A stretch of 44,671 bases of DNA from CBDCYS01 sp965226245 (GCA_965226245.1 CBDDCL010000010.1:1-44671), one strand, 5' to 3'; numbered from the stretch's first letter, positions 17,274 through 25,900 are shown. Notes: generated by a model not told the origin, from the letters alone. Program-made: numbers and translations.

Positions 17274-18066
17274 TGACCCGCTGGAAGACAGCGTCCTGAT
17301 TCGCCTCACCGAGACGGCACCCGCTCGGGTCGCGTCGACATCGGCACTGGAACCGCCGCTTCGAACCGGGAAGTCTTCGGCAGCCTGCTAGAGCCCAGGC
17401 GCGGGAACATCGAAATCAACGTTGAGGATTCTCGGCGTCCGGCGGGGCGTAGCGGGTCGTCCCAGCGACATCGCGTCTCGTCACCCACCCGGCATGCCCT
17501 AGTCGTTGCGGATCCTCCTGGTTGGCGCTCGCCTCGGCGAGCAAGATCGCCGCGACGCTGCCGACTCCGCGTCGCCGTGACCATCCTCGTCTCCTAGCAG
17601 CCCGTGGTGAAAGTCCCGCGTTGCACCGAAACCGGTACTGGACCGACCGAACAAGGCGAGAAGAGGGAAAATACCGGCAGTATTTGACCGATGAACAACG
17701 CAGATCGGCCGGATTCAGCGCCGGTCGAATGCAGCGGGACTTTCACCACGGGCTGCTAGGTCGGTGCTTGCGCCATTCGCTGTTGATCAGGCAGCCGATC
17801 TGTGTTCGTGCAGCCACGAGAACGATGACAGCGCGGCTGGGCTAGTTTGCATGAGCTGGACGGCACCGGGAACGCGTACGACCGCCACATGGAATGCGTA
17901 GAGAGCGGCCGGCGCCGTCGAGCGCGGCCGTAAAGGAACCTTCTAGAACGCCGATGGCGACGGGGTGGTCGGCGAGTATGAATAGGACGCTGATGGAGAT
18001 CCTGCACAAGGTGGCCATCTTGGGCGGGAAGAGCGTGGCCCGCAGAAGCGGCAGGCCGACTCAACA
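17274..18066. other. Gene-poor stretch containing an inverted-repeat element
   Basis: Nearly 800 bases without a credible gene. The main structure is the 168-bp block with 27-bp perfect inverted ends at 17593-17760. The remainder has only random GC-rich frames. Confidence 0.45.
17593..17760. repeat. 168-bp MITE-like element with perfect 27-bp inverted ends
   Basis: 17593-17619 (begins CCTAGCAGCCCGTGGTGAAA) is the exact reverse complement of 17734-17760 (GCGGGACTTTCACCACGGGC...). The 114-bp interior codes for nothing. This is the shape of a MITE or of collapsed IS ends. No target duplication can be seen. Confidence 0.7.
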
Positions 18067-18222
18067 GTAAAGCAGCGCGTGGGCGAGGTGGACAGGATCA
18101 ACCGGGGCCTGGAGCGGGAGCACCGCGAGATCGACGCCGGCATCGGGCAGGCGGAGCAGGAGATCGCCGGGGAGCGGGGCGTTGTTCTGTATGGCCTATT
18201 CTACCAGATGAACCGGTCCTGA
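18067..18222 (+). pseudogene. Tail of a relaxase/mobilisation-like protein
   Basis: Frame V-K-Q-R-V-G-E-V-D-R-I-N-R-G-L-E-R-E followed by E-I-D-A-G-I-G-Q-A-E-Q-E-I-A-G is a charged coiled coil like the C-terminal region of MobA/MobL-type relaxases and similar plasmid proteins. No start or catalytic region is present. The match is by character rather than by a diagnostic motif. Confidence 0.3.
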
Positions 18223-18237
18223 AGGCTATCTATTCCC

Positions 18238-18678
18238 TTAGTCCTTTTTCAGCATGAGCGGGGCGAGGAGGACGAGGCTCGCCATGATGATGACAGCGAT
18301 ACCCCATGACAGCGAGACGCTTTGCAACATCATCTCTCCGAAACTCTGAGCTAAAGCGGCGAATGGATTGTCGTCATTCAGTTCAGTTTCTTCTGCGACC
18401 TTCGCACTCAACTCGGCCCGTAGAATGAAGTAATAGATCAATCCACCGATAGCCGAGAGCGTCCCGAGTATGCCTGCCACGCCGACCACTCGTGTTCGAT
18501 TGACCAGGCCAGCAACTCCGGCGGCGATACCGATCAGAAGCAACACCGTTCCAGCAGCCCAGTGCAGAGCGAACGGTGACATCGCGCCAAGGATGGGAAG
18601 TGAAACCACCGGCGCAAATGCCGAAAGGATGAGCCCTGCTCCGCCAGAGAGCCCACAGACCTGTGCATTGACTGACAT
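18238..18678 (-). CDS. Four-helix membrane protein
   Basis: 146 aa, ATG 18678. Hydrophobic segments near residues 10-32, 38-58, 64-86 and 118-140, separated by an acidic loop (E-E-T-E-L-N-D-D-N-P), ending L-M-L-K-K-D. Four TM helices predicted; no family recognised. IS3 copy 2 begins 3 bp before the start codon, so the native promoter and ribosome site were removed; any expression would come from the IS end. Confidence 0.65.
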   Translation of the reverse strand: MSVNAQVCGLSGGAGLILSAFAPVVSLPILGAMSPFALHWAAGTVLLLIGIAAGVAGLVNRTRVVGVAGILGTLSAIGGLIYYFILRAELSAKVAEETELNDDNPFAALAQSFGEMMLQSVSLSWGIAVIIMASLVLLAPLMLKKD

Positions 18679-18714
18679 GTTAACCTGCCCCCAGTGATTG
18701 TACCAACTCGTATG

Positions 18715-19602
18715 TTAGTTCAGCGGTAATTCTGTCCCTAGGTCGGGAGGCAGCTGCCTCCCGAGCAGCGGCGGGATTTCCATGGCCTCCGGTGCCGGTG
18801 GACGATAACCAAGAGCACTGTGAGGTCGAACCCTGCTGTAGTGTCGCCTCCACTGCTCGATTAACACCTTCGCTTCCTGCAAGGTGTAGAAGATCTCCCG
18901 GTCGAGCAACTCGTCTCGGAGCTTCCCATTAAAGCTCTCGTTGTAGCCGTTCTCCCAGGGACTCCCGGGTTCGATGTACAGCGTTTCGGTGCCGAGCCTG
19001 GCCAGCCACTTGCGCAACTCCCCGGCCACGAACTCCGGGCCGTTGTCCGAGCGAAGGTGCTCCGGGATTCCTCGCCACAGCATCACCTCCGCCAACGTGT
19101 CGATCACTTCCTGGCTGCCCAGCCGCCGTGCCACGCGGATCGCCAGGCACTCCCGCGTGTATTCATCGATCAGCGTCAGTAGCCGCAGGCTTCTCCCGTC
19201 GTGGGTCATGGCGCTCACAAAGTCGTAGCTCCATACGTGGTTGCGCCGCTCCGGCCTCAGCCGTATACAGGAACCGTCGTTCAGCCACAGCCGTCTTCGC
19301 GGCCTGTGTTTTTGCGGCACTTTCAGCCCCTCTCGCCGCCAGATCCGCTGGACCCGATCCTTACCCACCTGCCAGCCTGCTCTTCGCAGCAGCGCCGTAA
19401 TCCTCCGGTAGCCATAGCGGCCGTAGTTCGCTGCCAAGGCAATGATGGCCTGTGTCAGTTCATCCTCGTCCAGCCGATGCACCGGTTCATATCGTTGCGT
19501 TCCTCTCCATTGCCCCAGCAGCCGGCAGGCATGCCGCTCACTCATCCCATATCCTTGCTCGGCACGCTCCACCGCACAACACCGCCGCTCAGGGCTCAGA
19601 AG
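18715..19602 (-). CDS. IS3-family orfB, copy 2
   Basis: DDE core intact: W-S-Y-D-F-V, R-S-D-N-G-P-E-F, W-E-N-G-Y-N-E-S-F-N-G-K-L-R-D-E. Nearly identical to copy 1 in the first half and last 70 residues; the middle (A-M-T-H-D-G-R-S-L to R-D-E-L-L-D-R) carries many substitutions. The start is assigned by alignment to copy 1 (frame open to 19743). Confidence 0.9.
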   Translation of the reverse strand, partial: LLSPERRCCAVERAEQGYGMSERHACRLLGQWRGTQRYEPVHRLDEDELTQAIIALAANYGRYGYRRITALLRRAGWQVGKDRVQRIWRREGLKVPQKHRPRRRLWLNDGSCIRLRPERRNHVWSYDFVSAMTHDGRSLRLLTLIDEYTRECLAIRVARRLGSQEVIDTLAEVMLWRGIPEHLRSDNGPEFVAGELRKWLARLGTETLYIEPGSPWENGYNESFNGKLRDELLDREIFYTLQEAKVLIEQWRRHYSRVRPHSALGYRPPAPEAMEIPPLLGRQLPPDLGTELPLN

Positions 19603-19874
19603 TTTCCCTGGGCCACCTCCCGCAGCACCTGCTTCTCCAGCGACAGCTCCGCCGCCACCCGCTTCAGTCGCGCATTCTCCTTCTCCAATTCCTTCAGCCG
19701 TTTGGCCTGCTCTAATTTTAGTCCTCCGTACTCCTTCCGCCACCGATAGAACGTCTGGGTGTGAATTCCTGCTTCCTTGCAGGCTTGGGGCACCGTCTTC
19801 CCATTCGCCATCTGCACTTCGATCTGCCGTAGGACCGTTACGATCTGTTCCGGTTTGTTCTTCTGGATCGATAT
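19596..19874 (-). CDS. IS3-family orfA, copy 2, start codon ATA
   Basis: Same 92-residue reading as copy 1 from A-N-G-K-T-V-P-Q-A on. The first 24 codons differ (I-S-I-Q-K-N-K-P-E-Q versus M-S-T-K-R-Y-R-P-E-Q), and the codon aligned with the ATG is ATA even though an AGGAGG site is in place upstream. Without another good start in frame, orfA of this copy may be poorly expressed, making the copy dependent on copy 1. Confidence 0.75.
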   Translation of the reverse strand: MSIQKNKPEQIVTVLRQIEVQMANGKTVPQACKEAGIHTQTFYRWRKEYGGLKLEQAKRLKELEKENARLKRVAAELSLEKQVLREVAQGNF

Positions 19875-19948
19875 GACCTGTTTTCCTCCTAAATGAGATT
19901 CTCTCTCACTTCGGCTGGTACAAAAAAGGCCGGTCAGGCCAACGTTCT

Positions 19949-21316
19949 TTATGAGTTCTCCCTGAAGTAAGCCCGCGTCTCGCGGACGATGAGTCCAGAC
20001 AGCAGGAGCAACCCGATCAGGTTCGGGATGGCCATCAGGCCGTTGAGCACGTCGGACAGCAGCCACACAACCTCAACCGTACCGAGGCTGCCGAGGAAAG
20101 CGGCCAGCACGAACGCCACTCGGTAAGGCAGGACTGCTCCCGTGCCGAGCAGGTACTCCAGACTCTTCTCGCCGTAGTACGACCACCCCAGAATAGTGGA
20201 GAACGCGAACAGCGCGAGGCAAACCGCGACGACGATCCCGCCCCACTGACCGGGCAGACCCATGTCGAAGGCGCGTTGCGTCAGGACGGGTCCGTCCAGC
20301 CCGGCCTGCCACACGTCGGTCGTGATGATGGCAAGCCCGGTGAACGAGCAAACCATTAGCGTGTCGATGAAGGTCTGGGTCATCGACACGAGCGCTTGGC
20401 GCACCGGCTCGCGCGTCTGCGCCGCCGCAGCGACAATGCCCGCCGATCCTAAGCCCGACTCGTTCGAGAAGATGCCGCGCGCCACCCCGAAGCGAATCGC
20501 CTGCGCCACGCCGGCACCGAGAAACCCGCCCGTCGCCGCCGTGCCGGTGAACGCACTCTGGAAAACGAGCCCGATTGCCCTGGGGATCTCTTCGTAGTTC
20601 AGGACTAGGATGACCGTCGTCGCAGTCACGTACACTAGAATCATCAAGGGGACGAGCGTGGCGGTGATCCTACCGATCGACCGGATGCCTCCCAGAATCA
20701 CCAGCGCCACCACCACCGCCACGGCCAGACCGACGACGCCAGGATGCACCGACAGCGCGAACGTTCCGGCCGAGTTGGCCACTGCCAGCGAGATGGCGTT
20801 GGACTGCACCATGTTTCCGATTCCGAACGCTGCGGCCGCGGCAAACAGCGCGAACGCTCGGGCCAGCCAGCGGCCGGTTCGATGGCCGACCCCATGTTCC
20901 AGGAAGTACATCGGCCCGCCGCTTTGTTCGCCTCGGGCGTCGGTCGTGCGGAAGCGGACCGAGAGGAGCGCCTCGGAGTACTTCGTCGCCATACCGACCA
21001 GGCCCGTCATCCACATCCAGAAGAGCGCGCCGGGCCCACCCGCAGCGATCGCCGTGGCCACACCAACGATGTTGCCGGTGCCGACTGTGGCGGCTAGCGC
21101 CGTCATGAGCGCCTGGAAGTGGGTGATGTCGCCTTCGGCGTCGGGCTCGCGGCGCACAACCAACCCGAGCCACAGTGCGTGCGGGAGCTGCTGGAACTGG
21201 AGGCCGCGCAGCCGGACGGTCAGGTAGAGGCCCGTCAACAAGAGGAGTGGGACGAGGAACAGGGGGCCCCAGACGAAGCTGGACGCCTGGTTCAGGAACC
21301 GTTCGATAGCGGCCAT
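19949..21316 (-). CDS. Sodium:alanine/glycine symporter (AGCS family)
   Basis: 455 aa from ATG 21316 (M-A-A-I-E-R-F-L-N-Q); an in-frame start 39 bases earlier is less typical. About ten TM helices. AGCS marks: F-Q-A-L-M-T-A-L-A-A-T-V-G-T-G-N-I-V-G-V-A near 85-105, G-G-P-M-Y-F-L, G-I-F-S-N-E-S-G-L-G-S-A, and G-W-S-Y-Y-G-E-K. Imports alanine or glycine with Na+ across the inner membrane. The stop is only 12 bp from IS3 copy 2, but the C-terminus (L-I-V-R-E-T-R-A-Y-F-R-E-N-S) looks complete. Stands alone; regulation not visible. Confidence 0.95.
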   Translation of the reverse strand: MAAIERFLNQASSFVWGPLFLVPLLLLTGLYLTVRLRGLQFQQLPHALWLGLVVRREPDAEGDITHFQALMTALAATVGTGNIVGVATAIAAGGPGALFWMWMTGLVGMATKYSEALLSVRFRTTDARGEQSGGPMYFLEHGVGHRTGRWLARAFALFAAAAAFGIGNMVQSNAISLAVANSAGTFALSVHPGVVGLAVAVVVALVILGGIRSIGRITATLVPLMILVYVTATTVILVLNYEEIPRAIGLVFQSAFTGTAATGGFLGAGVAQAIRFGVARGIFSNESGLGSAGIVAAAAQTREPVRQALVSMTQTFIDTLMVCSFTGLAIITTDVWQAGLDGPVLTQRAFDMGLPGQWGGIVVAVCLALFAFSTILGWSYYGEKSLEYLLGTGAVLPYRVAFVLAAFLGSLGTVEVVWLLSDVLNGLMAIPNLIGLLLLSGLIVRETRAYFRENS

Positions 21317-21355
21317 GCCCGTCGAGTATAGCAAACCGTATCTGGACTCCTCCAA

Positions 21356-21683
21356 TCAAGTGAATTAGTGGCTCTCTTCGGCTGATGGCGGAGGAACGCT
21401 CTGGAGTCGTCGATCGATTCAGACTGCAGTCATATCTCCAGCCTCCTGAAGGAAGGATGTTTGCCGCAAAACTCTCTTCTACACTGGTTCAGTTTTCCGA
21501 GTACCCCTCAAGGCGTCGGCTTCTTGAAACCGAGTAGCCTGGGTTGTGATGAAACGACCCAGACTCGGCAGGAAGGAGCTGAGCGATGCACCTAATCGGA
21601 TGCGATTTTCACACACGCTTTCAGCAGGATATTGTCAACTTACGGTGCGAAGGTCGGACCTGTGCGCGATCGGCGCGAGTCGG
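21356..21683. other. No recognised gene
   Basis: About 330 bases between the symporter and the IS6 remnant. Probably holds the symporter promoter (minus strand) and, at the right, the end of the IS6 remnant near 21640 (TTGTCAACTTACGGTGCG). No gene seen. Confidence 0.4.
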
Positions 21684-21883
21684 TCAACCTACCGTGACCG
21701 CTTCCCAAGTCGCGAAAGAACGTGCCCTCACCAGCCGATGGTGAACCGATTTCAGTCTGTGCCTCGCCAATCTGAAGAGATTCAGAACGACACCGTGAAC
21801 CGAGAGGAAGAGTTGAGCCTGCCGTGGCGACCTGAACCGTCGCATCTGACGTTCCCGTTGTCGGGTCGGTTGATGTGAAACTT
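21684..21883 (-). pseudogene. C-terminal remnant of an IS6-family transposase (copy 2)
   Basis: Minus-strand reading A-E-V-S-H-Q-P-T-R-Q-R-E-R-Q-M-R-R-F (the Glu of the DDE site plus the family Q-P-T-R-x-R-E-R box), then S-P-R-Q-A-Q-L-F-L-S-V-H-G and S-F-A-T-W-E-A-V-T. The N-terminal two thirds are gone: the MITE-like element M1 starts 2 bp beyond. It differs from both other IS6 copies. Confidence 0.85.
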
Positions 21884-21884
21884 C

Positions 21885-22096
21885 GGCGTTGGTGCATGAA
21901 TAGTCAATCGCACCTCGAAACACGCCCAGACCATGCCTGTGGCCCGCTAACCGAAAAGGGGTCGGCGGATAGCAGTTTTCTAGTAAGCCTATTATTATGT
22001 GAGATATAAGTAGTTTGTCAGCCGCGACCTCTCCCGCTTCACCGAAGCCGGCTCGAAGCGCGCCGGAAGGGTCAAGGCGATTCATGCACCAACGCC
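21885..22096. mobile_element. MITE-like element M1 (212 bp)
   Basis: Ends GGCGTTGGTGCATGAATAG and, inverted, GGCGTTGGTGCATGAATCG. Near-identical copies lie at 26366-26577 (same orientation) and 36208-36419 (inverted). No coding content of its own. The first 19 bases equal the left end of the IS5-family element in this window (33927, 29794, 42767), suggesting mobilisation in trans. Here it abuts the IS6 remnant. Confidence 0.85.
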
Positions 22097-22142
22097 TTGG
22101 GGCAATGCTAAATGGGTAGCGGTGTCCCGTCCACAAGACCGC

Positions 22143-22171
22143 TTGGCTGCAATCCGTCTATGGTGTATTAT
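22143..22171 (+). promoter_or_regulatory. vapBC promoter, probably leaderless
   Basis: TTGGCT (22143-22148), 17-bp spacer, TATTAT (22166-22171), then six bases to the vapB ATG at 22178. Transcription would start at about the ATG and no ribosome site exists. Confidence 0.45.
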
Positions 22172-22177
22172 AGGTGC

Positions 22178-22381
22178 ATGTCACGCACCAATGTGAATAT
22201 CGACGATGAGGCGTGCGCGGAGGTCATGCGCCGTTACCACCTAGCGACAAAGCGCGAGGCGGTCAATTTTGCACTTCGATCCCTTGCGGCGGAACCTTTC
22301 GGCGTCGAGGAAGCCCGGCGCCTTCGTGGTTCGGGTTGGGAAGGTGACCTGGGCGAGTTACGGACCAGCCGCTCGGCGTGA
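22178..22381 (+). CDS. vapB: VapB-type antitoxin
   Basis: 67 aa. M-S-R-T-N-V-N-I-D-D-E-A-C-A-E-V-M-R-R-Y then T-K-R-E-A-V-N-F-A-L-R-S-L: a ribbon-helix-helix (VapB/type II antitoxin). The C-terminal G-S-G-W-E-G-D-L-G-E-L-R is the tail that enters the VapC active site. Stop overlaps the GTG start of vapC by 4 bases. An earlier in-frame start would include residues unlike the family. Confidence 0.9.
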   Translation: MSRTNVNIDDEACAEVMRRYHLATKREAVNFALRSLAAEPFGVEEARRLRGSGWEGDLGELRTSRSA

Positions 22382-22764
22382 TTCTGATTGATACGTCTGC
22401 ATGGATTGAATTTCTTCGCGACACCGGTTCAGCAACCTGCAATCGCGTTGAGGCGCTACTCGAAAATGAGATCGCGATCTGCGATGCGGTTCGGATGGAA
22501 GTGCTCGCCGGCGCCCGCGACGAACGACATCTGCATCACCTCCGGCGGCTCCTCGCACGGGCGACCATTTTCCCCACGGGAGCGATGCACTACGACGATG
22601 CAGCTGCTCTATATCGTCTCTGTCGCCGGGAAGGGGAAACCGTCCGCAAGTTGATCGATTGTCTCATTGGCGCCGTCGCCATTCGCGCCAATGCGCCCAT
22701 CCTTCATAACGACGCCGACTTCGACGTTCTCGCGCGTCATACGGACCTGAAAATCGCCACATGA
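22378..22764 (+). CDS. vapC: VapC-type toxin (PIN-domain RNase)
   Basis: 128 aa from GTG 22378. PIN acid residues: D5 (I-L-I-D-T-S-A-W), E41 (R-M-E-V-L-A-G), D94 (L-I-D-C-L-I-G-A-V-A) and D112/D114 (H-N-D-A-D-F-D). Mg-dependent endoribonuclease that cuts tRNA or rRNA and is held by VapB. Complete. Confidence 0.93.
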   Translation: MILIDTSAWIEFLRDTGSATCNRVEALLENEIAICDAVRMEVLAGARDERHLHHLRRLLARATIFPTGAMHYDDAAALYRLCRREGETVRKLIDCLIGAVAIRANAPILHNDADFDVLARHTDLKIAT

Positions 22765-23136
22765 ACAGTAAGCGGGACGGGTACATGCTCCAGTCCCGAT
22801 CAGCGGCTTGGTCCGTAGTCGTGTTCGGTCCACCGCACGACGGACTCGTCGAGACGCTTCGCGTTGGGCTAGAAGGTGAGGTCTTATAATTCCCGATCGT
22901 TTCGAGCTGAAAGTTCCATGAGTCCCGGGCAGCGAGATGGGTTACCGACTTCGCAGAAGGCCCGGAGAGCGCAATCAAAGGCCCTTCCCGGGCCACCCCG
23001 CGGGGGTTCGCCGCCGCAAACCGCTTATAATTGCAAGGTACGATGGCAATAGCGAAAACCAGGGATCGATCCCGGGATGTCCGCCGCGTGGCCAAGCTTC
23101 TCCGCGCCGGACGGGTAGCGTCGACCGGCTCACGCG
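22765..23136. other. No confident gene
   Basis: About 370 bases. Frames on both strands overlap without family likeness. A palindrome GGATCGATCC lies at 23063-23072. Confidence 0.4.
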
Positions 23137-23245
23137 TGAGGAGCTCGCGTTCGCGCAGGACTGCAAGGTCGGAGACGTCGATCGACTCAAGCAGCCGCGC
23201 CTCATCCGGCTGCAACACCGGCGTCTTGCCCTTGCTACGTCCCCC
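23137..23245 (-). pseudogene. Internal fragment of a tyrosine recombinase
   Basis: Minus-strand reading G-G-R-S-K-G-K-T-P-V-L-Q-P-D-E-A-R then L-L-E-S-I-D-V-S-D-L-A-V-L-R-E-R-E-L-L matches the junction between the SAM-like arm-binding domain and the catalytic domain of XerC/D-like integrases (K-T-P-V-L-x-x-x-E-A-R). Neither the R, H nor Y boxes survive. It is unrelated to the other recombinase pieces in detail. Confidence 0.55.
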
Positions 23246-23326
23246 CGCGCCAAGTAATCTAATTGTTCCCACTCTGACCTGTCGGCATGGTTCCGCTAGA
23301 GTTTGCCTAATGTTGAAGAAGCAGCG

Positions 23327-24382
23327 ATGAGCAGCGTAGTGCCCCGCGTCTTCCTAGATACCGAGGTCTTTATCCGCGGGAACTTCAACTACAAGTCGCC
23401 CCGGTTTATGTCGCTGATGCCCCTGGCTTCTGCAGGCAGAATCCAGGTGTTCTTGACAGAGCTGACTCTCCGGGAGATTGAGGCGAACATCCGAAGTCGT
23501 GTGGATGACGCGGTTACGTCAATAAGGCCAAACACGATGCTGAAGAACTCGGACCTGCCCCACGTCAAGGCGCTGTTCGACAAACTGGACGCGGCGCCAA
23601 TCCAGAAAGAGCTTGTCGGCCAGTTCAAGAAGTATCTGAAGGCCACGAAGGCAACGGTCCTCGAGGTGCCACCCGCCGTGTTGCCGCTCGTGCTTGATGC
23701 CTACTTTGAAAAGCAACCGCCCTTTGGACTCGGCAAGAACAAAGCCGAGTTCCCGGACGCGCTGGTGCTTGAGACCCTGCGAGAGTGGTGCGCACAAAAC
23801 GAGTTAGATCTGGCCGTTGTGTCACCAGACAAAGGAGTTAAGGCGGCTTGTGATGGAGACGACGCGCTCCATCAGTTCGACGACATTGCGCAGTATTTGG
23901 ACGCACTCTTCGCCTCTGATGAGGCGCTATCGTCATTCGTCCGGGAGATGATTCCAGCGGCTCATGGGCCAATCTTTGAGAAGGCGACGGAGGCCTTTCC
24001 TAACCATGGCGCGCTTCTCGTCGATCAGGATGGCGAGGTTGTCGCAATTGAGCTGACCCACGTTGTGTTTGACGAGGAACCCGAGGGCTTGGAGATTATC
24101 TCCCTCGCTCCCGACAAGGCCGAGGTCGAACTAGCGGTGTCCATGACGTTCCTTGCCGAGCTGTCGTTCAAGAAGCCAGGCACGGGGGCATGGGACAGCG
24201 AGGACAAGGTCCTGATGTTTCAAGACGAGGTCGAAGAAAGGGTGGAGCAAGACCTTGAAGGCACCATCGGGGTCGAGGTTGCCTTCAAGAGCCTCGACCC
24301 CCAGTCGTTTGAAGTCAAGCGAGTCTGGTTCGAGGGCGATCAGGACATCGAGGTTTATTCGGATTTCGACAGTGACTGGTAG
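23327..24382 (+). CDS. PIN-domain protein (DUF4935-like)
   Basis: 351 aa from ATG 23327; a start 24 bases earlier is possible. R-V-F-L-D-T-E-V-F-I-R-G-N at the N-terminus carries the first PIN acidic residue, followed by T-E-L-T-L-R-E-I-E and, near 170-185, L-A-V-V-S-P-D-K-G. This layout, a PIN domain of about 200 aa plus a C-terminal acidic beta-rich domain (V-E-L-A-V-S-M-T-F-L-A-E-L-S-F), fits DUF4935 proteins, thought to be RNases. No antitoxin partner is adjacent. Intact and well above random coding quality. Confidence 0.75.
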   Translation: MSSVVPRVFLDTEVFIRGNFNYKSPRFMSLMPLASAGRIQVFLTELTLREIEANIRSRVDDAVTSIRPNTMLKNSDLPHVKALFDKLDAAPIQKELVGQFKKYLKATKATVLEVPPAVLPLVLDAYFEKQPPFGLGKNKAEFPDALVLETLREWCAQNELDLAVVSPDKGVKAACDGDDALHQFDDIAQYLDALFASDEALSSFVREMIPAAHGPIFEKATEAFPNHGALLVDQDGEVVAIELTHVVFDEEPEGLEIISLAPDKAEVELAVSMTFLAELSFKKPGTGAWDSEDKVLMFQDEVEERVEQDLEGTIGVEVAFKSLDPQSFEVKRVWFEGDQDIEVYSDFDSDW

Positions 24383-24603
24383 CGGATGTGGGAGCAGCAG
24401 GTTGGCACGATTGCCCGACCGACCATATGGGCTGGTTCGGGCTCAATCGATGCAACCTTCATTTGGGTTGTTCTCTTCGATCAGCCGGCGCAGGCGAAGT
24501 GGCTCAGTGATGACTGACCCCGAGGTGCGGCGAAGCAAAGGGGGGGGGAGAGAAGGCGGTCTATTAGAGCCCGATAAAGTATGTTATCATCCCCTATATC
24601 ACC

Positions 24604-24963
24604 GTGGTTCAAACCCCTTCCCAATCCGCCCTCCTGCCTGCCTCCCAGGCCCTCGATCGCACCCCCGCCGTCCTGCGGCGCGCCGGGAAGAACGCCCTGT
24701 TCGCCGCCGATGAGTTCTTCGCCGCCCGCATCTCCAATCCCCACACCCGCCGCGCCTACGCCCGCATCGTTGGCCGCTTCCTCGCCTGGTGCGAAGAACA
24801 AGGAATCGAGCTGCGTCAGATTACGCCGGGGCTGGCCGGGCGCTTCATCGAGGAGATTCCCGGATCGGACCCCACCAAGAATCTGGCGCTGTTCTCCAGT
24901 AATGACTGGTCCGAAGAAAGCCGGCAGGTCAGCGCTTCGTCCCGAACGCTCCCACGATCTTAA
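24604..24963 (+). pseudogene. N-terminal part of a tyrosine recombinase
   Basis: GTG 24604: V-Q-T-P-S-Q, then A-R-I-S-N-P-H-T-R-R-A-Y-A-R-I-V-G-R-F-L-A-W-C and L-A-G-R-F-I-E-E-I-P: the SAM-like core-binding domain of phage-type integrases. About residue 95 the likeness ends (T-K-N-L-A then unrelated) and the frame runs into the 3' end of the facing lipoprotein gene. The catalytic domain is absent. Confidence 0.75.
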
Positions 24964-25900
24964 ATGCCTCGAATACGCCAGCCGCTTCCTCATGGTTAGG
25001 ACCGTAGAAATTCCCCTCGATATAATCATCTTCTGAACTTTTAGACCGGAAGTTTCCGCCTGTCAGAGGTAGTCCCTGCCAAAATATAGAGTTTCGTCTT
25101 GTGCCGGTATTTAGGTCAAAGACACCATAAAATTCCACATCCACGGCGGGATTCAGAAAGTCTCTGATGTCGATAAAGGCTTCGCCTTGGAGACGATTAC
25201 CCCTGTCCTCAGTATAGCTCACGTCGATGCCGACCATAGCGCCTCTCCATACGGCGCCTCCTGAAATAGGGTTGCTTCCCGTTTTCTTTCCGATCACGGC
25301 ACTCCAATGAGCCAATTCCTCATAACTATCTGCCCCGGCAGCAGAGAAACCTTCAGTTACGACGAAGAAGAAATTGTGCTCGAGCCACCCGCCATAGGAA
25401 AAAAGATCATAGGATTCTTCCCTATCCTTTTCCCTATCGCCTACTTGTGCGAAATCAATGCCTGAACGCCGCATGACAGGCTTCAATCCAGAGGCCGGGA
25501 TGTAGAAGTCCGACAAACCTATTTCAAAAGATTCACCTCCAAGGATGGTTGTGCATCCCCCTCCTTGGCAGGAAGTCTGGGCGCGAAATACGTCATTTTC
25601 TTCTGCGATATAAACGTGTTGGTCGCTTAGTAGGAGAGTATCGGAGGATTGTTGTATTCTTCTTGTATTGGATTCGAACTGACCAGAAGTCAATACTGAT
25701 AACCCCGCGCCAATTACATCTCTCGCCGCAGATGGGTCAATGGACCAAATTTCATGCTCAATGGAAATCGGTTGCGGCACGGGTTCTGGTTTCGGTGGTG
25801 CCGGAATTTGCGGGACAACTCCTCGACCTCCGCTTTTACTAGCGCCGCATCCGGCAAGAAATAGCAAGCAGATAACAACTCCGATGGTAGATCGGGACAT
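24929..25900 (-). CDS. TbpB-like beta-barrel surface lipoprotein
   Basis: 323 aa from ATG 25900 with AAAGGA upstream; an in-frame start 66 bases earlier lacks a signal. Lipoprotein signal M-S-R-S-T-I-G-V-V-I-C-L-L-F-L-A-G-C with C18 as the lipidated residue, then a Pro-rich linker. The C-terminal 80 residues form an eight-strand barrel pattern ending I-E-G-N-F-Y-G-P-N-H-E-E-A-A-G-V-F-E and I-V-G-A-F-G-T-K-R, the hallmark of the TbpB_B_D domain (transferrin-binding protein B and Slam-exported lipoproteins). No TonB receptor or Slam gene adjoins it. Ligand unknown. Confidence 0.75.
   Translation of the reverse strand: MSRSTIGVVICLLFLAGCGASKSGGRGVVPQIPAPPKPEPVPQPISIEHEIWSIDPSAARDVIGAGLSVLTSGQFESNTRRIQQSSDTLLLSDQHVYIAEENDVFRAQTSCQGGGCTTILGGESFEIGLSDFYIPASGLKPVMRRSGIDFAQVGDREKDREESYDLFSYGGWLEHNFFFVVTEGFSAAGADSYEELAHWSAVIGKKTGSNPISGGAVWRGAMVGIDVSYTEDRGNRLQGEAFIDIRDFLNPAVDVEFYGVFDLNTGTRRNSIFWQGLPLTGGNFRSKSSEDDYIEGNFYGPNHEEAAGVFEAFKIVGAFGTKR

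Larger units (their letters stand above)
18681..19936 (-). mobile_element. IS3-family insertion sequence, copy 2 (inverted)
   Basis: 1256 bp, minus-strand twin of 12522-13777. Left end (at 19936) TGACCGGCCTTTTTTGTACC; right end (at 18681) TAACCTGCCCCCAGTG, one base from the copy 1 end. No target duplication. With copy 1 it brackets katG, tRNA-Arg and neighbours (12522-19936, 7.4 kb), the form of a composite transposon with inverted ends. Confidence 0.9.

Noticed and set aside
19201..19749. Plus-strand frames across IS3 copy 2
   Set aside because: Complement of the transposase genes; the same frames occur opposite copy 1.
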